From Cacajao melanocephalus (Eukaryota; Chordata; Mammalia; Primates; Pitheciidae): a DNA stretch of 64,000 nucleotides. A program made the position numbers and the translations under genes. The notes below the pieces were generated by a model. That model worked only from the letters and a program-made list of their open reading frames with translations. It did not search any database and was not told where the DNA came from. Positions 11,630 to 25,659 of the stretch are shown in pieces (the first letter of the stretch is position 1; every line of letters begins with the position of its first letter). Location: positions 160,089 through 224,088 of the forward strand of contig CAUYLG010076851.1 in assembly GCA_963573385.1 (NCBI GenBank), given 5' to 3'.

Positions 11630-11932
11630 GGCCAGGTACAGTGGCTCACACCTGTAATCTCCGCACTTTGAAAGGCCAAGGTGGGCAGATCACCAGGTCA
11701 GGAGTTCAAGAACAGCCTGGCCAACATGGTGAAACCACATCTCTGCTAAAAACAGAAAAATTAGCCAAGCATGGCAGTGTGTGCCTGTAATCTTAGCTAC
11801 TACAGAGGCTGAGGCAGGAGAATTACTTGAATTCAGGAGGTGGGGGTTGCAGTGAGCTGAGCTTGTGCCACTACACTCCACCCTGGATGACAGAGTGAGA
11901 TTCTGTTTCAAAATAAAATAAAATATAAAAAT
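11630..11932 (+). mobile_element. Alu
   Basis: A full dimeric Alu from GGCCAGGTACAGTGGCTCA, with A-rich tail 'aaataaaataaaatataaaa'. It has many transitions, consistent with AluS or J age. Confidence 0.9.
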
Positions 11933-11935
11933 ATA

Positions 11936-12085
11936 TTCTGTTTATATCCCCATATTACAGATGAGAAAATGGAATCTCAAGGACAATAAATAACCAGCCC
12001 AAGGTAACAGGGCTAAGAAATGGTAGAGCTGAGATATACCCCCAAGTCCCTTGAGTTCAAAATCCACATTCTATACCCAGTGTGC
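11936..12085 (-). mobile_element. MIR, antisense
   Basis: 'cccatattacagatgagaaa' and 'taaccagcccaaggtaacag' and 'ggtagagctgagatataccc' are the antisense MIR core. It may be the other side of the MIR at 11365-11480, displaced by the Alu. Confidence 0.7.
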
Positions 12086-12260
12086 ATGGAAGAGCCGGGC
12101 CCACCTCCAGTGTCTGACCTTGGCATTCAAAACTACAACTCTCTGAGCCAGCAGGAATGTCTTTCACGTAGCTTCCTCAACTCTCAGCAAACCCAAGCTA
12201 CCCACAGGCTGACAGCTTTACTCCTGGACAGTCCACCACAGCTTAGAAAGACTAACTTGG

Positions 12261-12564
12261 GGCCAGGTGTGGTGGCTTACACCTGTAATCCCAGCACTTT
12301 GGGAGGCTGAGGCAGGTGGATCACTTGAGGCCAGGAGTTCAAGACCAACCTGGCCAACATAGTAAAACCTGGTCTCTACTAAAAATACAATAATTAGCTG
12401 GGCATGGTGGTGAGCACCTGTAGCCCCAGCTACTTGGGAGGTTGAGGTGGAAGGATCGTTTGAATCTGGGAGGTGGAGACTACAGTAAGCCAAGACTGTA
12501 CCACTGTACTCTAGCCTGGGCAACTCTGTCTCAAAAATAATAATAATTATTATTAAGTACTTAA
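12261..12564 (+). mobile_element. Alu with exact 13-bp TSD
   Basis: A dimeric Alu starting GGCCAGGTGTGGTGGCTTA with an AATAATAATTATTATT-type tail. 'aaagactaacttg' flanks it at 12247-12259 and 12565-12577, an exact target-site duplication. Confidence 0.95.
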
Positions 12565-12577
12565 AAAGACTAACTTG

Positions 12578-13440
12578 AGCGTCTCACCAGAGCTTCATCT
12601 TTAAAAATGAGTGAAAACCAAGAGAGGAAACCCACTGCAGTCAGATCACCTTCTTTTCATAGAGTTGCTTTGAGGTAATAGGGGAATCTGATGCACAGGC
12701 TGAGAAGTGAGACCACAGAGCAAGATGAGACTGACCACACTTGGCCCTGGGAGAAGGTTGTGAGGCAACATGCCCAATTTTCAGGAAGTCCCTGTCCTTG
12801 CATTCCGTGTTGTTCTTGAGCCTCATATGGGTGAAGCTACACAGCAGATCGGCAGATAGAGGATGAGTGGTGAGTGGATTTAGGCATATCTCACAAAAGG
12901 GAAATCATACCAACCACAGGTAAGAGACGAGAGAGGGAAAGGATGAAGGCCGTCACAGAAAGGCTCTGGATAGACCACGGAGGAGGGGAATGGCATGCAT
13001 GGGCCTTCACACACTGTCAGACCTACTGCTTTACAAAAGAGTGAGCTGATAACTTGGTCTCGAATGTGGCCACATACACCAGTCTTTTCATCTGCTCCTT
13101 AATGATTAAACCTTCCCACCCTCCGGTATCTGGAAAGCATCCCTGATTGCTTTGTTATTCCTGGAAGCCATCTCAGTCCATAAATATACTGGGCAGTGCA
13201 AATCTGCTTTGTCCAAGACAAACAATGGTCTGATTTCTCTGTTTCCTACAGCATCGAGCTCCCTTTCAGCGATTTCAATACAATACAGCTGTTCTGATAA
13301 TGACATAGCCAGGTACAAGGAAAACTGCACAGTCAGAGTGTTATGGCTCTGAACTCCCAGGAACGCTGACACCCTGAATCCAACACAGCCTCATTGAAGC
13401 AAAAGGCTGGACCAGCTCTGATCATCTCCGACTTAAGTTC
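12578..13440. other. Unassigned DNA with a candidate exon
   Basis: No repeat recognised. The interval contains the 61-bp splice-bounded segment listed separately at 13252-13312 and an 88-codon minus-strand frame at 13106-13372 of unknown meaning. Confidence 0.45.
13252..13312 (+). other. Candidate 61-bp internal exon (weak)
   Basis: A good splice acceptor (pyrimidine run ending 'tctctgtttcctacag') is followed after 61 bp by CCAG|GTACAAG, a plausible donor. One plus frame stays open through it, running 13152-13352. No flanking exon, no protein match and no other gene evidence are visible, so this is only a splice-signal prediction. A chance pair of splice-like sites is quite possible. Confidence 0.2.
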
Positions 13441-13715
13441 TTTTTTCTGAGATGGAGTCTCTCACTCATGCTGGAGTGCAACGGCACCATCTCAGCTCAC
13501 TTGCAACCTCTGCCTCCCAGGCTCAAGCTATTCTCCTGCCTCGGCCTCCCTAGTAGTTAGGATTACAGGCACATGCCACCATGCTTGGCTAGTTTTTCTA
13601 TATTTTCAGTAGAGACAGGCTTTTGCTGTGTTGGCCAGGCTGGTCTTGAACTCCTGCCCTCAGGTAATCCATCTGCCTTGGCCTCTCAAGTGCTGGGATT
13701 ACAGGCATGAGCTAT
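13441..13715 (-). mobile_element. Alu (first of a tandem pair)
   Basis: An antisense Alu from 'ttttttctgagatggagtct' to 'acaggcatgagctatca'. It is flanked by 'gacttaagtt' (13430-13439) and 'cacttaagtt' (13716-13725). Confidence 0.9.
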
Positions 13716-13725
13716 CACTTAAGTT

Positions 13726-14029
<304 letters not shown>

Positions 14030-14040
14030 TGACTGAAGTT

Positions 14041-15429
14041 CTTAATACATGAACTCCTGTGTCAGTTTGCATTGAGTTCTTTGCAGATAGAAGCCCCTGG
14101 AGCCCCGAAGTGCAGCACAGGACCTGGTCATCACAGGTTCCCCTACATGCCAGTGAAGGGATCCTGTGATTACAAGAGGGTAGAAGGTGAGCTATAAGGC
14201 AGGGGTGTGGAGGAAGAGGTCTTAGGGCAAGGCCCTTAAAAAGACGGAAGTGGAGCCTGGAAAATATGAGGAAGAGGTAGGGCATAAGGAAGAGATGTTA
14301 CTCCATTCTGCTTTTAACCCAATATCACAGCTCTGTTTATTCTGAGAAGCAACCAGCTGCAGCTCCAAAATAGAGATGCTGAGAAACGCCTCTGATGACA
14401 GAGACTGCTGCTGAGGGAGCAAGGTTAGAACAGCCCTTTGCAAGGACTGGAGTGAGAGAGGCCCGGAGAGGGGAGACACTCCTGGGTCTCTTTCCACTTC
14501 CACCAGCCCCTGCTACCTCCTTCCCAGCCCAAGGCAGCCCTAGTTCTTCTTTCCAGGGTCTCCAGGGCCCAGGGCTGGCACGTGACAGAGGAGAGTATGG
14601 CCCTGCCATTGCTCCAGGCCGTAGCAGGAGTGCTCAGTGTTCCTTGACAGAAGCTCCACGGCCAAGTAGGACAGATGGCTTCCTTCTCCCAGGACCTGAA
14701 TATCCTTTTCAAGCAACGTCGCTGGGAGCAGGAAAGAGAATGAGACAAGTGGTTGGAACCACAGGGTTTGCCAAGTGTCTGTGTTAAGAGCTTGTGTGTG
14801 CTTGCACATTTAAGCATGAGAAAAATCACATCAAGTGGAGTTAATCAGGCAGGAAGCCTTGTTTCCAGGTTATTGCAAAAGGGCAAGACTACTCCAATAG
14901 GGGAGGGAGACTGAACTCAGTTCCGACCACAAGGGGAGCAGCTGGGGATTCACAGCCAGTGGGCAGGGTGAGGGAGTCAGTGAAGGGATGAATACCAAGG
15001 GGAACTTGGTTAGGTAGCAATGGTGGTGGGGTAGTGGGTGAGGGGGTGGTTCCTGCTGGACTTCCTGGAGCTTAGCAAGTCAAGGAGCAGGGTTAGTGGG
15101 GGCACAAAAACGACTCAGAGGCGGCTGCCTAAAGTTTGGTCAAGGAGGGTCCTTGTCAGTGGAAGGGAAGCAGAGAGAGCAGGATATTTGGGGACAGAGC
15201 TGTTCCCGTCTCTCACCCATGTGACCATCAGCTCTGTCACCCACTCATTCCACGGCAGAGATAAAGGATGGTCCTAGGCCACCTGGCATCTGCTAACAAG
15301 GGCAGCGTGGGTTTAGATCCACACAGGCCCATCCCATCCCCAAAGTCCACCAGCCTGGGCCTGACTCCACAGCACCCTATTCCCTGGGGCCTGCTTTGTA
15401 CCCTGGCTCTTCTGGAATCAAAGAGTCCC
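14041..15429. other. Unassigned DNA
   Basis: No repeat family recognised over about 1.4 kb. Overlapping frames of 89-134 codons at 14395-14829 occur on both strands in GC-richer sequence and show no domains. I see no promoter or RNA gene. Confidence 0.45.
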
Positions 15430-15833
15430 TGATACAGTTTAGATTCTTGTCCCTTCTGATTTTATGTTGAAATGTGATTCCCAGTGATGGATGTAGGGTC
15501 TGGTAGGAGGTGTTTTGGTCATGTGGGCGGATCCTTTATGAATGGTATGGTACCTTCCCCATAAGTTTAATGAGTTCATGTGAGATCTGGTTGTTTAAAA
15601 AGGAGGCTAGCACCTCCCCTGCTTCTGTCTTGCCATGGGAGACACCAGCTCCTCTTCCCTTCTGCCATGATTGGAAACTTCCGGAGGCCTCACCAGAAGC
15701 CAAGTTGATGCTGGTACCATGCTTGTACAGCCTGCAGCACCACGAGCCAATTGAGCCGCTTTTCTCTACGAATCACCCGGCCTAGGGTATTCTGCTACAA
15801 CAATGCAAACAAACTGATACAAACCCCGACATG
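15430..15833 (+). mobile_element. MaLR LTR (MLT1/MST-type), solo
   Basis: A sense-oriented LTR of about 400 bp beginning 'tgatacagtttagattcttg'. It has 'atgttgaaatgtgattccca', 'gtcatgtgggcggatccttt', 'ttctgccatgattggaaact' and 'tacagcctgcagcaccacga', and ends near 'acaaactgatacaa'. This order is diagnostic of ERVL-MaLR LTRs. No internal sequence adjoins it. Confidence 0.85.
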
Positions 15834-16195
15834 ACTTTCCCCATCAAGTTCCACTGCACTTGCCAAGGACTGACCTGGGGTGACTGAGGGGAGAGGTCAT
15901 CGTCCTTGGGGCCCGTCACTTTCCTGTTGAAATGGACACTTGGCTAAATATGGACAGGTGGGCAAGCCCAAACACCCCGCACCATCCCCAGCAGGACCAA
16001 ATGGACCCAGTCCAGGTGGACTTTCGGGACTTTTTGTTAAACAGCCTGGAACACCCTCCAGCTGTCACTGTGCCCACTGGCAGGTCTCTCAGGCACGGCT
16101 GGGCTGTCCCCAAAGCCAGGATGGCCACTTGGCTCAGGCCTCACAGGATGAAGAACCCTTGACATTATTTCCAAATGAGTCCATTCATGTAGTCA
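15834..16195. other. Unassigned DNA
   Basis: No repeat or gene recognised. Open frames (76-99 codons) lie on both strands without features. Confidence 0.5.
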
Positions 16196-16226
<31 letters not shown>

Positions 16227-16234
16227 CCTGTGTG
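16196..16234. repeat. (TG)n microsatellite
   Basis: About 13 uninterrupted TG units followed by interrupted TGCGTGCCTGTGTG. Confidence 0.97.
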
Positions 16235-17627
16235 TTTAAAACTATTAATTGGTAAAAGTAAACATTTAAACAACATCATGATGTTTGCAGCCCTATTTGG
16301 CTATTTCTCTCTCTTCTTCTTTCTTAATCCAGAGAGACTCCAAAAATGGAAGAGGCCCAGGCTTCTCTAGAACTCTAGAGATCCTGGTCTCAGGCACCTT
16401 CTGCCTCCTCATTGAGCATTCCAATGCCAGCCGAGCCACCACACTCCGCTGCCTCTTCCGCTGCATCCTCTTCTCAGTCCAATTCTGTGTCTGATGCTGC
16501 AGCTCCTCCCTCCCCCGCACCCTCTCCTGCCCTAGCCCAGCACTACCCTCTGCTCTCCACACACAGCCACAAACACCCCTTGATAGGCCTGAGTGGGAGC
16601 CTTAGAGCTGCTCCTCTCCCAGCCTCTATTGCGTGTGCTCAGAAGTTTCCAACAAGACTTCCTGACTCCCTCTGGGAAAATGTGATGGGTGACAAGAAAT
16701 CTGCATATTGTAAAGACTGACCTGCACAGGAACGCTGCTCAGGAAATACCTGCCTGGGAGCGAGAGGACAGGTGGCGAGAGGAAGAGGCTAGAGGTTGTT
16801 GCCATGCCCAGATGCCTGCTCAGCTTCTGCCTGGAACTGACTCCATAGGATTTTTGGCAGACCACGATCTGGCTGGTGGAAAGACTTCCTAAGATTAATT
16901 AGGCAAAGGCCAACACAGCACCGTAAGAACCCTGGGCACCCAAATCTAGAAGCTGGATGTTGCCTGGATGGTTGATTTGTTTACACAGGAGACAAACAAG
17001 ATTAGCACAAAACCTCAGAAGAAGGGAACTGGGGGGATAAGTCTAAAGCCCTAAAAGCAGTAGACAGCCTCCCTGTTGGGGATGGAGAGATGGAGGGGGT
17101 GTGAGGTACTGGGGTGGACCTGTTCTTAGGGACGGTGAACTAATTCTAGGATCAGCAATGAAGTGAGATTTTCTAGTGACTTGTGCCACCGCAAGACCCA
17201 AGAGCCACCATGTGCTTCTCTGAGTTTCAGAACTTCCTGTTGATCATGGGAAGTAGCGCAGGTAGGTCCTTGTCCTGTTTGACAAAGAAGCTTCTTTGAA
17301 ACATGGTATCAAGAAGAGGCAAGGCAGGTGTGCCAGGCTTGGCTGCCAAAGGCCTCGTGTTTCTGGGGCGGTGTCAACAGAAAAATAAAACATCAGGTAT
17401 GATTAGTGCTTCGGTCTCAAATGCTTCTGTCGGGACTAAGTCTGAAGTCCACTGTTTTATTTCATAACTAACGAGCAGTTTTACAACCTTTGACAAGAAG
17501 GTAAATTACCAGCAACTGCTGGCTGGAACAGTCCTCATATCAGGGTCACCTCAGGCCCTCCTAGCTTTAAGGCGTGCGCATTTTGCCTTCTAGGAGGGAG
17601 CACAGGCTGCTACTGATAACCTTAAAA
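16235..17627. other. Unassigned DNA
   Basis: About 1.4 kb without a recognised repeat or gene. Frames up to about 100 codons (16412-16720) are Ser/Pro/Ala rich and look like chance. A short AT-rich 'taagattaattaggcaaagg' stretch near 16892 contains a homeodomain-like TTAATTA core, which is not evidence by itself. Confidence 0.45.
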
Positions 17628-18185
<558 letters not shown>

Positions 18186-18342
18186 GAAACATACAGAACT
18201 TTACCATATTGCAGAGGAAACAAACCAAGGCTTGGGCAGTACCTTATCTTGCTAAATATTTTTTCCATAGAAAGAGACCAAGGTTAAGGTGTCATGGGTC
18301 TCCTGCCTTCCCTCTGGTGAGGGTTGAACTACAAGTTTGTGA

Positions 18343-18620
18343 CTATAATTAATTTAACAAACACCTTTGAGTGCCCACCCACTGGGCAGAGAGAGTAAGT
18401 ACAAAAGGAGTAAGTAGTGATTCAGGGACTTATAGTTAAGTTGGGAAGACAGATATTGTCATCAAATAACACCACACGGCACAATGCGGTCATGGCAAAA
18501 GAAGTGGACATGAAATTATGTCTGGGGAGCAACAAGAGTGAAGGAAGTTAATTTTACTTCATGGGAAAGGCAGGATCTGAGTTGGACCTTCCAGGCTGGA
18601 TAGGTTTGTAAAAAAGAAGA
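18343..18620 (-). mobile_element. L2-like fragment, antisense
   Basis: 'aacaaacacctttgagtgcc' and 'ttgggaagacagatattgtc' resemble the antisense L2 3' end. The part after ~18460 is less certain. Confidence 0.5.
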
Positions 18621-19149
18621 GGTGGGTTGAAGGCTGTCAGCAAAACTTAACATGCATATGGGCAAGTGGCTGGAAAGCCTGAGGCTTGCTGACGATGTCA
18701 TCGGATGTGTCAAGGTTTACAGAGGTGACTCTGCCCACATGCACAGGACAGATTTGTAGGAGGAGACCCTGGGGCAGCAATCAAGTGGCCAGTGTATTGA
18801 TCTGGGGAAGAATAAGCAGTGTCTTACTCAAGATGGGGCAATAATGAGGAAAAAGGAGTAGATGAAGGAAGATATCCCGAGGTGGAATCCACAAGAATTG
18901 ACAGCCAGTTAGAAGAAGAGACGATGTTTCCCACAATCTTCTCCAGTCAGTGGGTCGTTGGTGATGCCACTCAACAAGTCAGGATAAGAAGGTGGGGCTG
19001 GAAGGTTCTGGGATCATCCATATGCAGGTAGAGAAAGTAGGAAAGTCACTAATGCTTAACTGTAGCTCAAGAATGAATGGCAAAATTCTGCTCAGTCCCT
19101 GCAGTGCTGAGTGGCACATCTCCCTGCCCCACACCTCCCTATCTCTGGC
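18621..19149. other. Unassigned DNA
   Basis: No feature recognised. Confidence 0.5.
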
Positions 19150-19335
19150 TGTCTAAGGCTCCTCTTGGTAAAGCCTGCCTCAAGTTTCACCTCCGTCAAG
19201 AAAAACCTCTGCTTTTCTTCATGTTCTCCAGCAAGACAAGCCATGTTCCCTTTTTAGCACATCTTGCTTATTGTAAGTGTTATGTTTATCCTTTGGGGCT
19301 ACAGGTTTCTGGAAAGCTGGAAATGGTGAGTTATG
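19150..19335 (+). mobile_element. L2 fragment
   Basis: 'gtttcacctccgtcaagaaa' resembles the L2 3' pattern '…aaatgtcacctcctccaggaagcc…', followed by a typical pyrimidine-rich L2 stretch. Confidence 0.45.
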
Positions 19336-20094
19336 CACTTTTTTCCCAGTTGTATTCAGCGTAGGAACTGGAATTCATGGAGGCCATCATTTACCCAGGA
19401 GTGTGGAACCCAACTGCCCTGGCTGAAGCCCCTCAGGTGCATTCTCTGAGCTGCCTGCGGGGCATCCCATGGAAGACACCCTACAGCCTCTGGTGGTAGT
19501 CAGTGGTACAGAGGGCAGAGCCCAGCACAAGCCACAGCTCTATCCCTTGCTAGTCATGCGCAGACTCATTTCCAACTATCCTGAACCCTGGCTTCTTTCT
19601 CTGTAAAATGGCGACGATGATGCAGCTGTTTTAGCGCTCTTGGGAGGACGCCCTGCCAGGTGTTCATATGCAGAATGTGTGGAGAGCCCCGGGCCCTGGG
19701 ACTCGGCTGGTACACAGGCTCTTAACCGGGGCAGTCGCTTGTGCGCATGCGTCAGGACAGGAGGCCGGGCCCTGGTCTAATCTTAGCACTGCAGCGCCCT
19801 GGGTATTTCCTCGCTTCCTCATCTACAGCATGTGGGGGAGTAATCGTGGCCCACAGGACTGGGGGTGGGGGAAGTGGCCGGTAAGAACTCACATGAACGC
19901 GTTCTAGGAAGCCCAAGTGACTCTCACAGCTCAATACATTGCAGGCATTTCTGGGGCTTCTGCCAATCAATAGTCACCATTACAGCCTACCCAGACAGGA
20001 CATGGGTAATCCCCTGAGCCTCTGCCTGGCTCAAGAGAGGAGGTTCATGATGAGAAAGAGGAGGACTTGCAAGAAGGACAGGGTTATACCCAAA
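19336..20094. other. Unassigned DNA
   Basis: No repeat recognised. GC rises locally around 19620-19760, with a few CpG, but not enough to call an island. Confidence 0.45.
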
Positions 20095-20520
20095 TCAGAA
20101 TCACAGAGGCTTAGAGCAGCAAGAGTAGTCAGAGAGCCCATGTGGGCACTCCCTCTTGGCCACTTCCTGCTTGGATTCTTCTAGTGATGAGGAACTCACT
20201 ACCTCAACGTTTCTGCCACCTGTCCCACTGCTCAGAGCTCTAATGATTAGAAAGCCTTCCTTTATATTCATCCCAAATCTGCTTTTCTGTAACTTCCTGG
20301 GCCTGCTTGTGGAGATACATGGAACAAAACCCCTTTCACTTCCACCTCCTGACCATTCACTAGTGGAAAATAGCTCCTCTGCTCTTCCAGGCTGCCACTA
20401 GTCTGACCTGCCTCAGTTCCTCCAAACACTTCTCACAAGACCTCATCTCTGGCTCCCCGCTCTCCCTTGAAGCTTCCCAAAAGCTGGTTCAAGAGGGGCC
20501 CTAAGAACTGGGCAGAAGAC
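20095..20520 (-). mobile_element. L3 (CR1-like LINE) 3' region
   Basis: Antisense order: 'aatcacagaggcttagagca' (3' end), then 'gatgaggaactcactacctc', 'aagccttcctttatattcat' and 'ctcagttcctccaaacactt'. This is the characteristic sequence order of mammalian L3/CR1 LINE 3' ends, with no coding capacity left. Confidence 0.7.
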
Positions 20521-20664
20521 CACAGAGTGCCCTGACCTGACAGGGTAGGCTGGCCCTTGTCCTAGTCCCTACTCCAATGAAGGGTGTCCCTCTGTCATAA
20601 AGACTTGGGAAGACACTCCATAGAGGTGACACTATCACACCCACTGGACCTTATTTGCACCCAG

Positions 20665-20825
20665 TGGTTCTAGATTTCCTGTGGGAGCCATTCCAGATTT
20701 CCCATGGGAGTGGTCCTAGCTTTCTCGTGGGAGCAGTTCTGGATTTCCCATGGGAGTGGTTCTAGATTTCCCATGGGAGCCATTCTAGATTTCACGTGGG
20801 AGTGGTTCTAGATTTTGCATGTTAA
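20665..20825. repeat. 23-bp minisatellite, 7 copies
   Basis: Seven head-to-tail 23-bp units with consensus close to 'tggttctagatttcccatgg' plus 'gag'. The first three bases mostly alternate between TGG and CCA/CAG, suggesting growth from a 46-bp dimer. Units differ by 1-5 bases. No larger repeat contains it. Confidence 0.93.
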
Positions 20826-21894
20826 CAGCTCTTTGCCTGCACCTGTCTCTCTCTCAAAGACAGGCTCCCGAGGCTGGGTCCCTCCTGTCTCTGCTGCTAC
20901 AAAGGGTGTTTAGCAAGGCCAGAGGGTCCCAGGGAAGCCTTGGTAGGGGAAACAAAACACTGCTGGGGCCAAGGTGAGTGTGGGGGTGGGATGTTGCTTT
21001 GCCAAAGGCCCACAGGTGTTGGGAAGGAGGATGGGTAGTGTCAGAGCAACAGAGAACCCTGCTTCCCCCAGTCATCTCTCAGCAAAGACACAACACCTCC
21101 CTCAGGTGAGAAATTCATCCCGTCAATAAGCCCCTAGGCCAACAATTGTGGAAACCCGTAGCCCTTCTCCATCTCCATCAGGCTACAAGAGACAGTGTGA
21201 GAGTGCCCACACTTCAAGTCTGGGTCTCGCTAGCAGAAGGAAATGACACATACCTGCCAGGCGGACAGGGCCTGCCTGTGAGTCACACCCAGGAAGTGGA
21301 AAGGGGAGGACAGGTTGGCTCAGGGGAGAGAGAAGGGGAGGCCCCGGAAAGTGCAGGCTCCTGGCAGTGCCCTGAGGCTCTAACTTTTCAATCCAAGCCC
21401 TGCCTCCAGGATGAGGAACTGGGTCAGCAAAATGACAGGAGGCTCAGGGCCAGACCTGGATTAGAACAGGCCTGCACAGACAGGTCAGTAATTTGTGTCC
21501 ATAAAAGGAAGTTCCAAGGGAGACGCGGCCTGCCCTTCTCACTCACAGACCCAGCCAGGTTGGTTAGTAAACATCAGACAGGGCACGCTCATGTGGAGCA
21601 TCACCTTCGAACATGTAGAGCGCGCTTGCTTGGCACATGGGGCAGGGCTGACTGCAATGATGAATATGAGGATGAGAAAAATTCCTGAGGGAGGCTGCCT
21701 GCATCAGTGGGGTTATCAGTGAAGAGTAGTGTGTGGGTATGGAGGGGACCAGGGGGGCTGATACACTCCACAGCCCAGTCCATCCACATGCAGAGGTCCC
21801 CAGGACCATACTTCATTTAGAACACTAGAAAAGCAGGCAGTGGCCCTCAGCCACACCTACCATCCCTGGGGAGACCACATTGGATACTAGAGAT
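20826..21894. other. Unassigned DNA with 180-codon frame
   Basis: The plus-strand frame 21146-21688 is open for 180 codons, Arg/Gln/Glu-rich with no domain I recognise. It overlaps MIR-like sequence near 21405-21470 ('gatgaggaactgggtcagca', 'cagacctggattagaacagg'). I do not call it a gene. Confidence 0.4.
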
Positions 21895-22025
21895 AGAAGG
21901 GTCCTCCAGCTCCCTTAGTATGACCTAATTTTACACGGAAGGTACCTGGAGCCCATAAGCCCCCGACCTAAGGTCCCTCCCTGAAGTCAGAGGTAGAGTT
22001 GGAGCCATTTTCTTTCTCCTTTAAA
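21895..22025 (-). mobile_element. Degenerate MIR/L3-like fragment
   Basis: 'gagatagaagggtcctccag' and 'acctaattttacacggaagg' resemble antisense '…ggaccctctagtccaa…cattttacagatgagga…'. Strongly diverged. Confidence 0.35.
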
Positions 22026-22036
22026 GAGCCAAAACT

Positions 22037-22347
22037 GGGCCAGGCACGGTAGCTCATGCCTGTCATCCCACCACTTTGGGAGGCTAAAGTGGGAGCATCT
22101 CTTGAGGCCAGGAGTTCAAGACCAGCTGAGGCAAAAAGGTGAGACTCCATCTGTACAAAAAGTAAAATAAAAAATTAGCCAGGCATGGTGGTGTATACCT
22201 GTGGTCCCAGCTACTCAGGAGGCTAAGATGGGAGGCTCACCTGAGCCCAGGAGTTTGAGGCTGCAGTGAGCTATGATTGCACCACTGTACTCCAGCCTGG
22301 GCAACAGAGCAAGACCCTACATCAAATAAACAAAAAGAAATAAAAAG
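22037..22347 (+). mobile_element. Alu (J-like)
   Basis: A diverged dimeric Alu from GGCCAGGCACGGTAGCTCA with tail 'aaataaacaaaaagaaataa'. Confidence 0.9.
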
Positions 22348-22356
22348 CTAACTCCA

Positions 22357-22668
<312 letters not shown>

Positions 22669-22689
22669 CTAAATCCAGAATAAACCATG

Positions 22690-22900
22690 TGTAGGTATGG
22701 ACGCAGAGTGTGGAATACACATTGGCGACTCAGGAGGGTGGGAAGGGCGTGAGGGATAAGAAATTACTTAATGGGTACAACATACAGTATTAGGGTGATG
22801 GTTGCACTACAAGCCCAGATTTTACCACTGTGCAATGTAGCCATATTATCCATGTAACAAAACCACACTCACTTGTACCCCTTAACTTTATACCAACAGA
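22690..22900 (+). mobile_element. L1 3' end
   Basis: 'aataagaaattacttaatgg'-like text, 'gatggttgcactacaagccc' and 'ccatgtaacaaaaccacact' with 'cacttgtaccccttaacttt' match the L1 3' UTR end (L1MA/L1P type). A 5'-truncated copy, possibly the target of the preceding Alu. Confidence 0.75.
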
Positions 22901-23539
22901 AGGCACAAATCCTACCCACCCTTCCCTATATTACTCCACTAACCATTTGAAAGACCAACATGTTTTATTTAGAGAACAACTGGGGGCCCTTGCTGGCTGT
23001 CATCTGGAAGGAGAAGAAATCCCCACGTCTAGACCCAGAGGGCAACAGAAATGTAGTTTTGGCTTTTTCTCCCCCATCTTGCTAGTGAAAAGGTCCCAGG
23101 TGCAATGTACTGCACAGGAGTCTTTCACATCCTTTTTTGAAAGTTTACAGAATATTCATGTCATTTGGTAGTTCAGTGTTCTGAGGCATCGTGCCCAGGG
23201 AAATCGTGCCCTCTCACCCACCTCCACCCCTTTAGGATTGCATTGCCATGGGTTTCTGCCACTGGATCAGGAGCAAGCTAGCTCATAGGTCACAATGGCT
23301 CCCAAGGCAGAGGAAAGGGGCTGGAAGGAGGGAGGGACCTGGGACAACCATAACTGAATGCTCTTGGGCTGTCCTCTGGCCTCTGTGACAGCTCTCTCCC
23401 TCCTCCCCTCCCTGATCCCTGCCTGGGCCAGGCCTCCTCTGAGCATCAGCCGCCTCCCATCATCATGCACTTCCTCCTCTTCAGCCAGCATCCTCCTTTC
23501 CAGCATCGTAGCTTTCCATGGATTCCCTGGGCTGCCTGA
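22901..23539. other. Unassigned DNA
   Basis: No repeat or gene recognised. Frames of 91-137 codons at 23267-23680 lie opposite each other and are likely chance. Confidence 0.45.
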
Positions 23540-23665
23540 TTCCAGCCCATCTCCCATTCTGGATGTTAGGTTCTGGAAGGTCAGGGAGGACTGTGTCTCT
23601 TTATGCATCACCCTAGCCCTTGAATCTAGTTGACCCAGTGACATTTGCTGGCTCAATAGATGACA
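23540..23665 (+). mobile_element. L2-like 3' end
   Basis: 'ctggaaggtcagggaggact' then 'gtgtctctttatgcatcacc' resembles the L2 3' end '…agggcagggactgtgtctgtc…'. Degenerate. Confidence 0.4.
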
Positions 23666-24733
<1,068 letters not shown>

Positions 24734-24739
24734 CTAAAC

Positions 24740-25460
24740 AGAAAAAAAGAAGGTGTACAAAGTCCAAGATAATAATCTTAATGGTTAAAACGGTGAGGAG
24801 AGATGTTGAAAAGAAGATAACACTATAATACCAGTGGACAATAGTTTGGAAGATGAGAGTAGAAAGAGTGGAGTCAAAATTCTTCCAGTTTGGTGAGGAG
24901 GTTAATATATTGATTAATTTTAGACTTTTAATTCAAGTATGTGTTAAAAAATAGGAAAAACCATTAAAATAATAGAAATCTACTATATAACTCCTAAACC
25001 AATAGGCTGTAAGAGGGGAAAATAATAAACACATAATCAATACAGTAAAAGGCAAGAGGTGAGAGAAGGCAAAGATGAAACATGGCAAACAAAATAATGT
25101 AGTATACATATACTCAATACATTAGAAGGCTTAATAAAGAAGCTTAAATTACCTGTTAAAAGACAAAGACTCTTACACTTAATTTTTTTAAAATTCAGCT
25201 ATCTTTAGTTTACAAGAAGCAAACCTAAAAGCATTAAGACATCGAAAGTTAAAGAGACAGGAAAATATAAACCAGCTACTAAAGTTGATATTGATATATA
25301 AAATAACAAACCAGATTTGAAGAAAAACATAAAAAATATGATTATGAGGAATCATGTTAAAAAGGAAAAATTTGCCAAGCTTATAATCATAAGCTTATAT
25401 GCACCAAAACATGGAGAATTACAAATATAAAGCAAAAATGGACAGAAATGCAGAAAGAAT
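24740..25460 (+). mobile_element. Old L1/HAL1 fragment
   Basis: A-rich sense-strand sequence with L1-family text such as 'acctgttaaaagacaaagac' and 'tacaagaagcaaacctaaaa'. It carries many stops. It could be HAL1 or L1M. Confidence 0.6.
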
Positions 25461-25659
25461 AGCTTATTTTCTTCTTTATGGTTTCATTTAGCCTGAATGC
25501 TACAAAAATGTGCAGTCAACTCAACTGAGGATGGCTCCACTCAGCTGAACCTACAATGCAGAGCTATGTCCACAGCCCTGTGCTGCCCTGGGGGAATTTA
25601 GATGGCTCTAAACAATCTACCGAGGAGGGGAGCAGAGAGTGAGGATGAAGAGAACTAAT

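Noticed and set aside
13106..13372. 88-codon minus-strand frame as a protein exon
   Set aside because: It looks reasonably protein-like, but there is no domain, no paired exon and no splice context on that strand.
21146..21688. 180-codon plus-strand frame
   Set aside because: It overlaps MIR-like text, has no recognisable domain and shows no flanking splice sites I trust.
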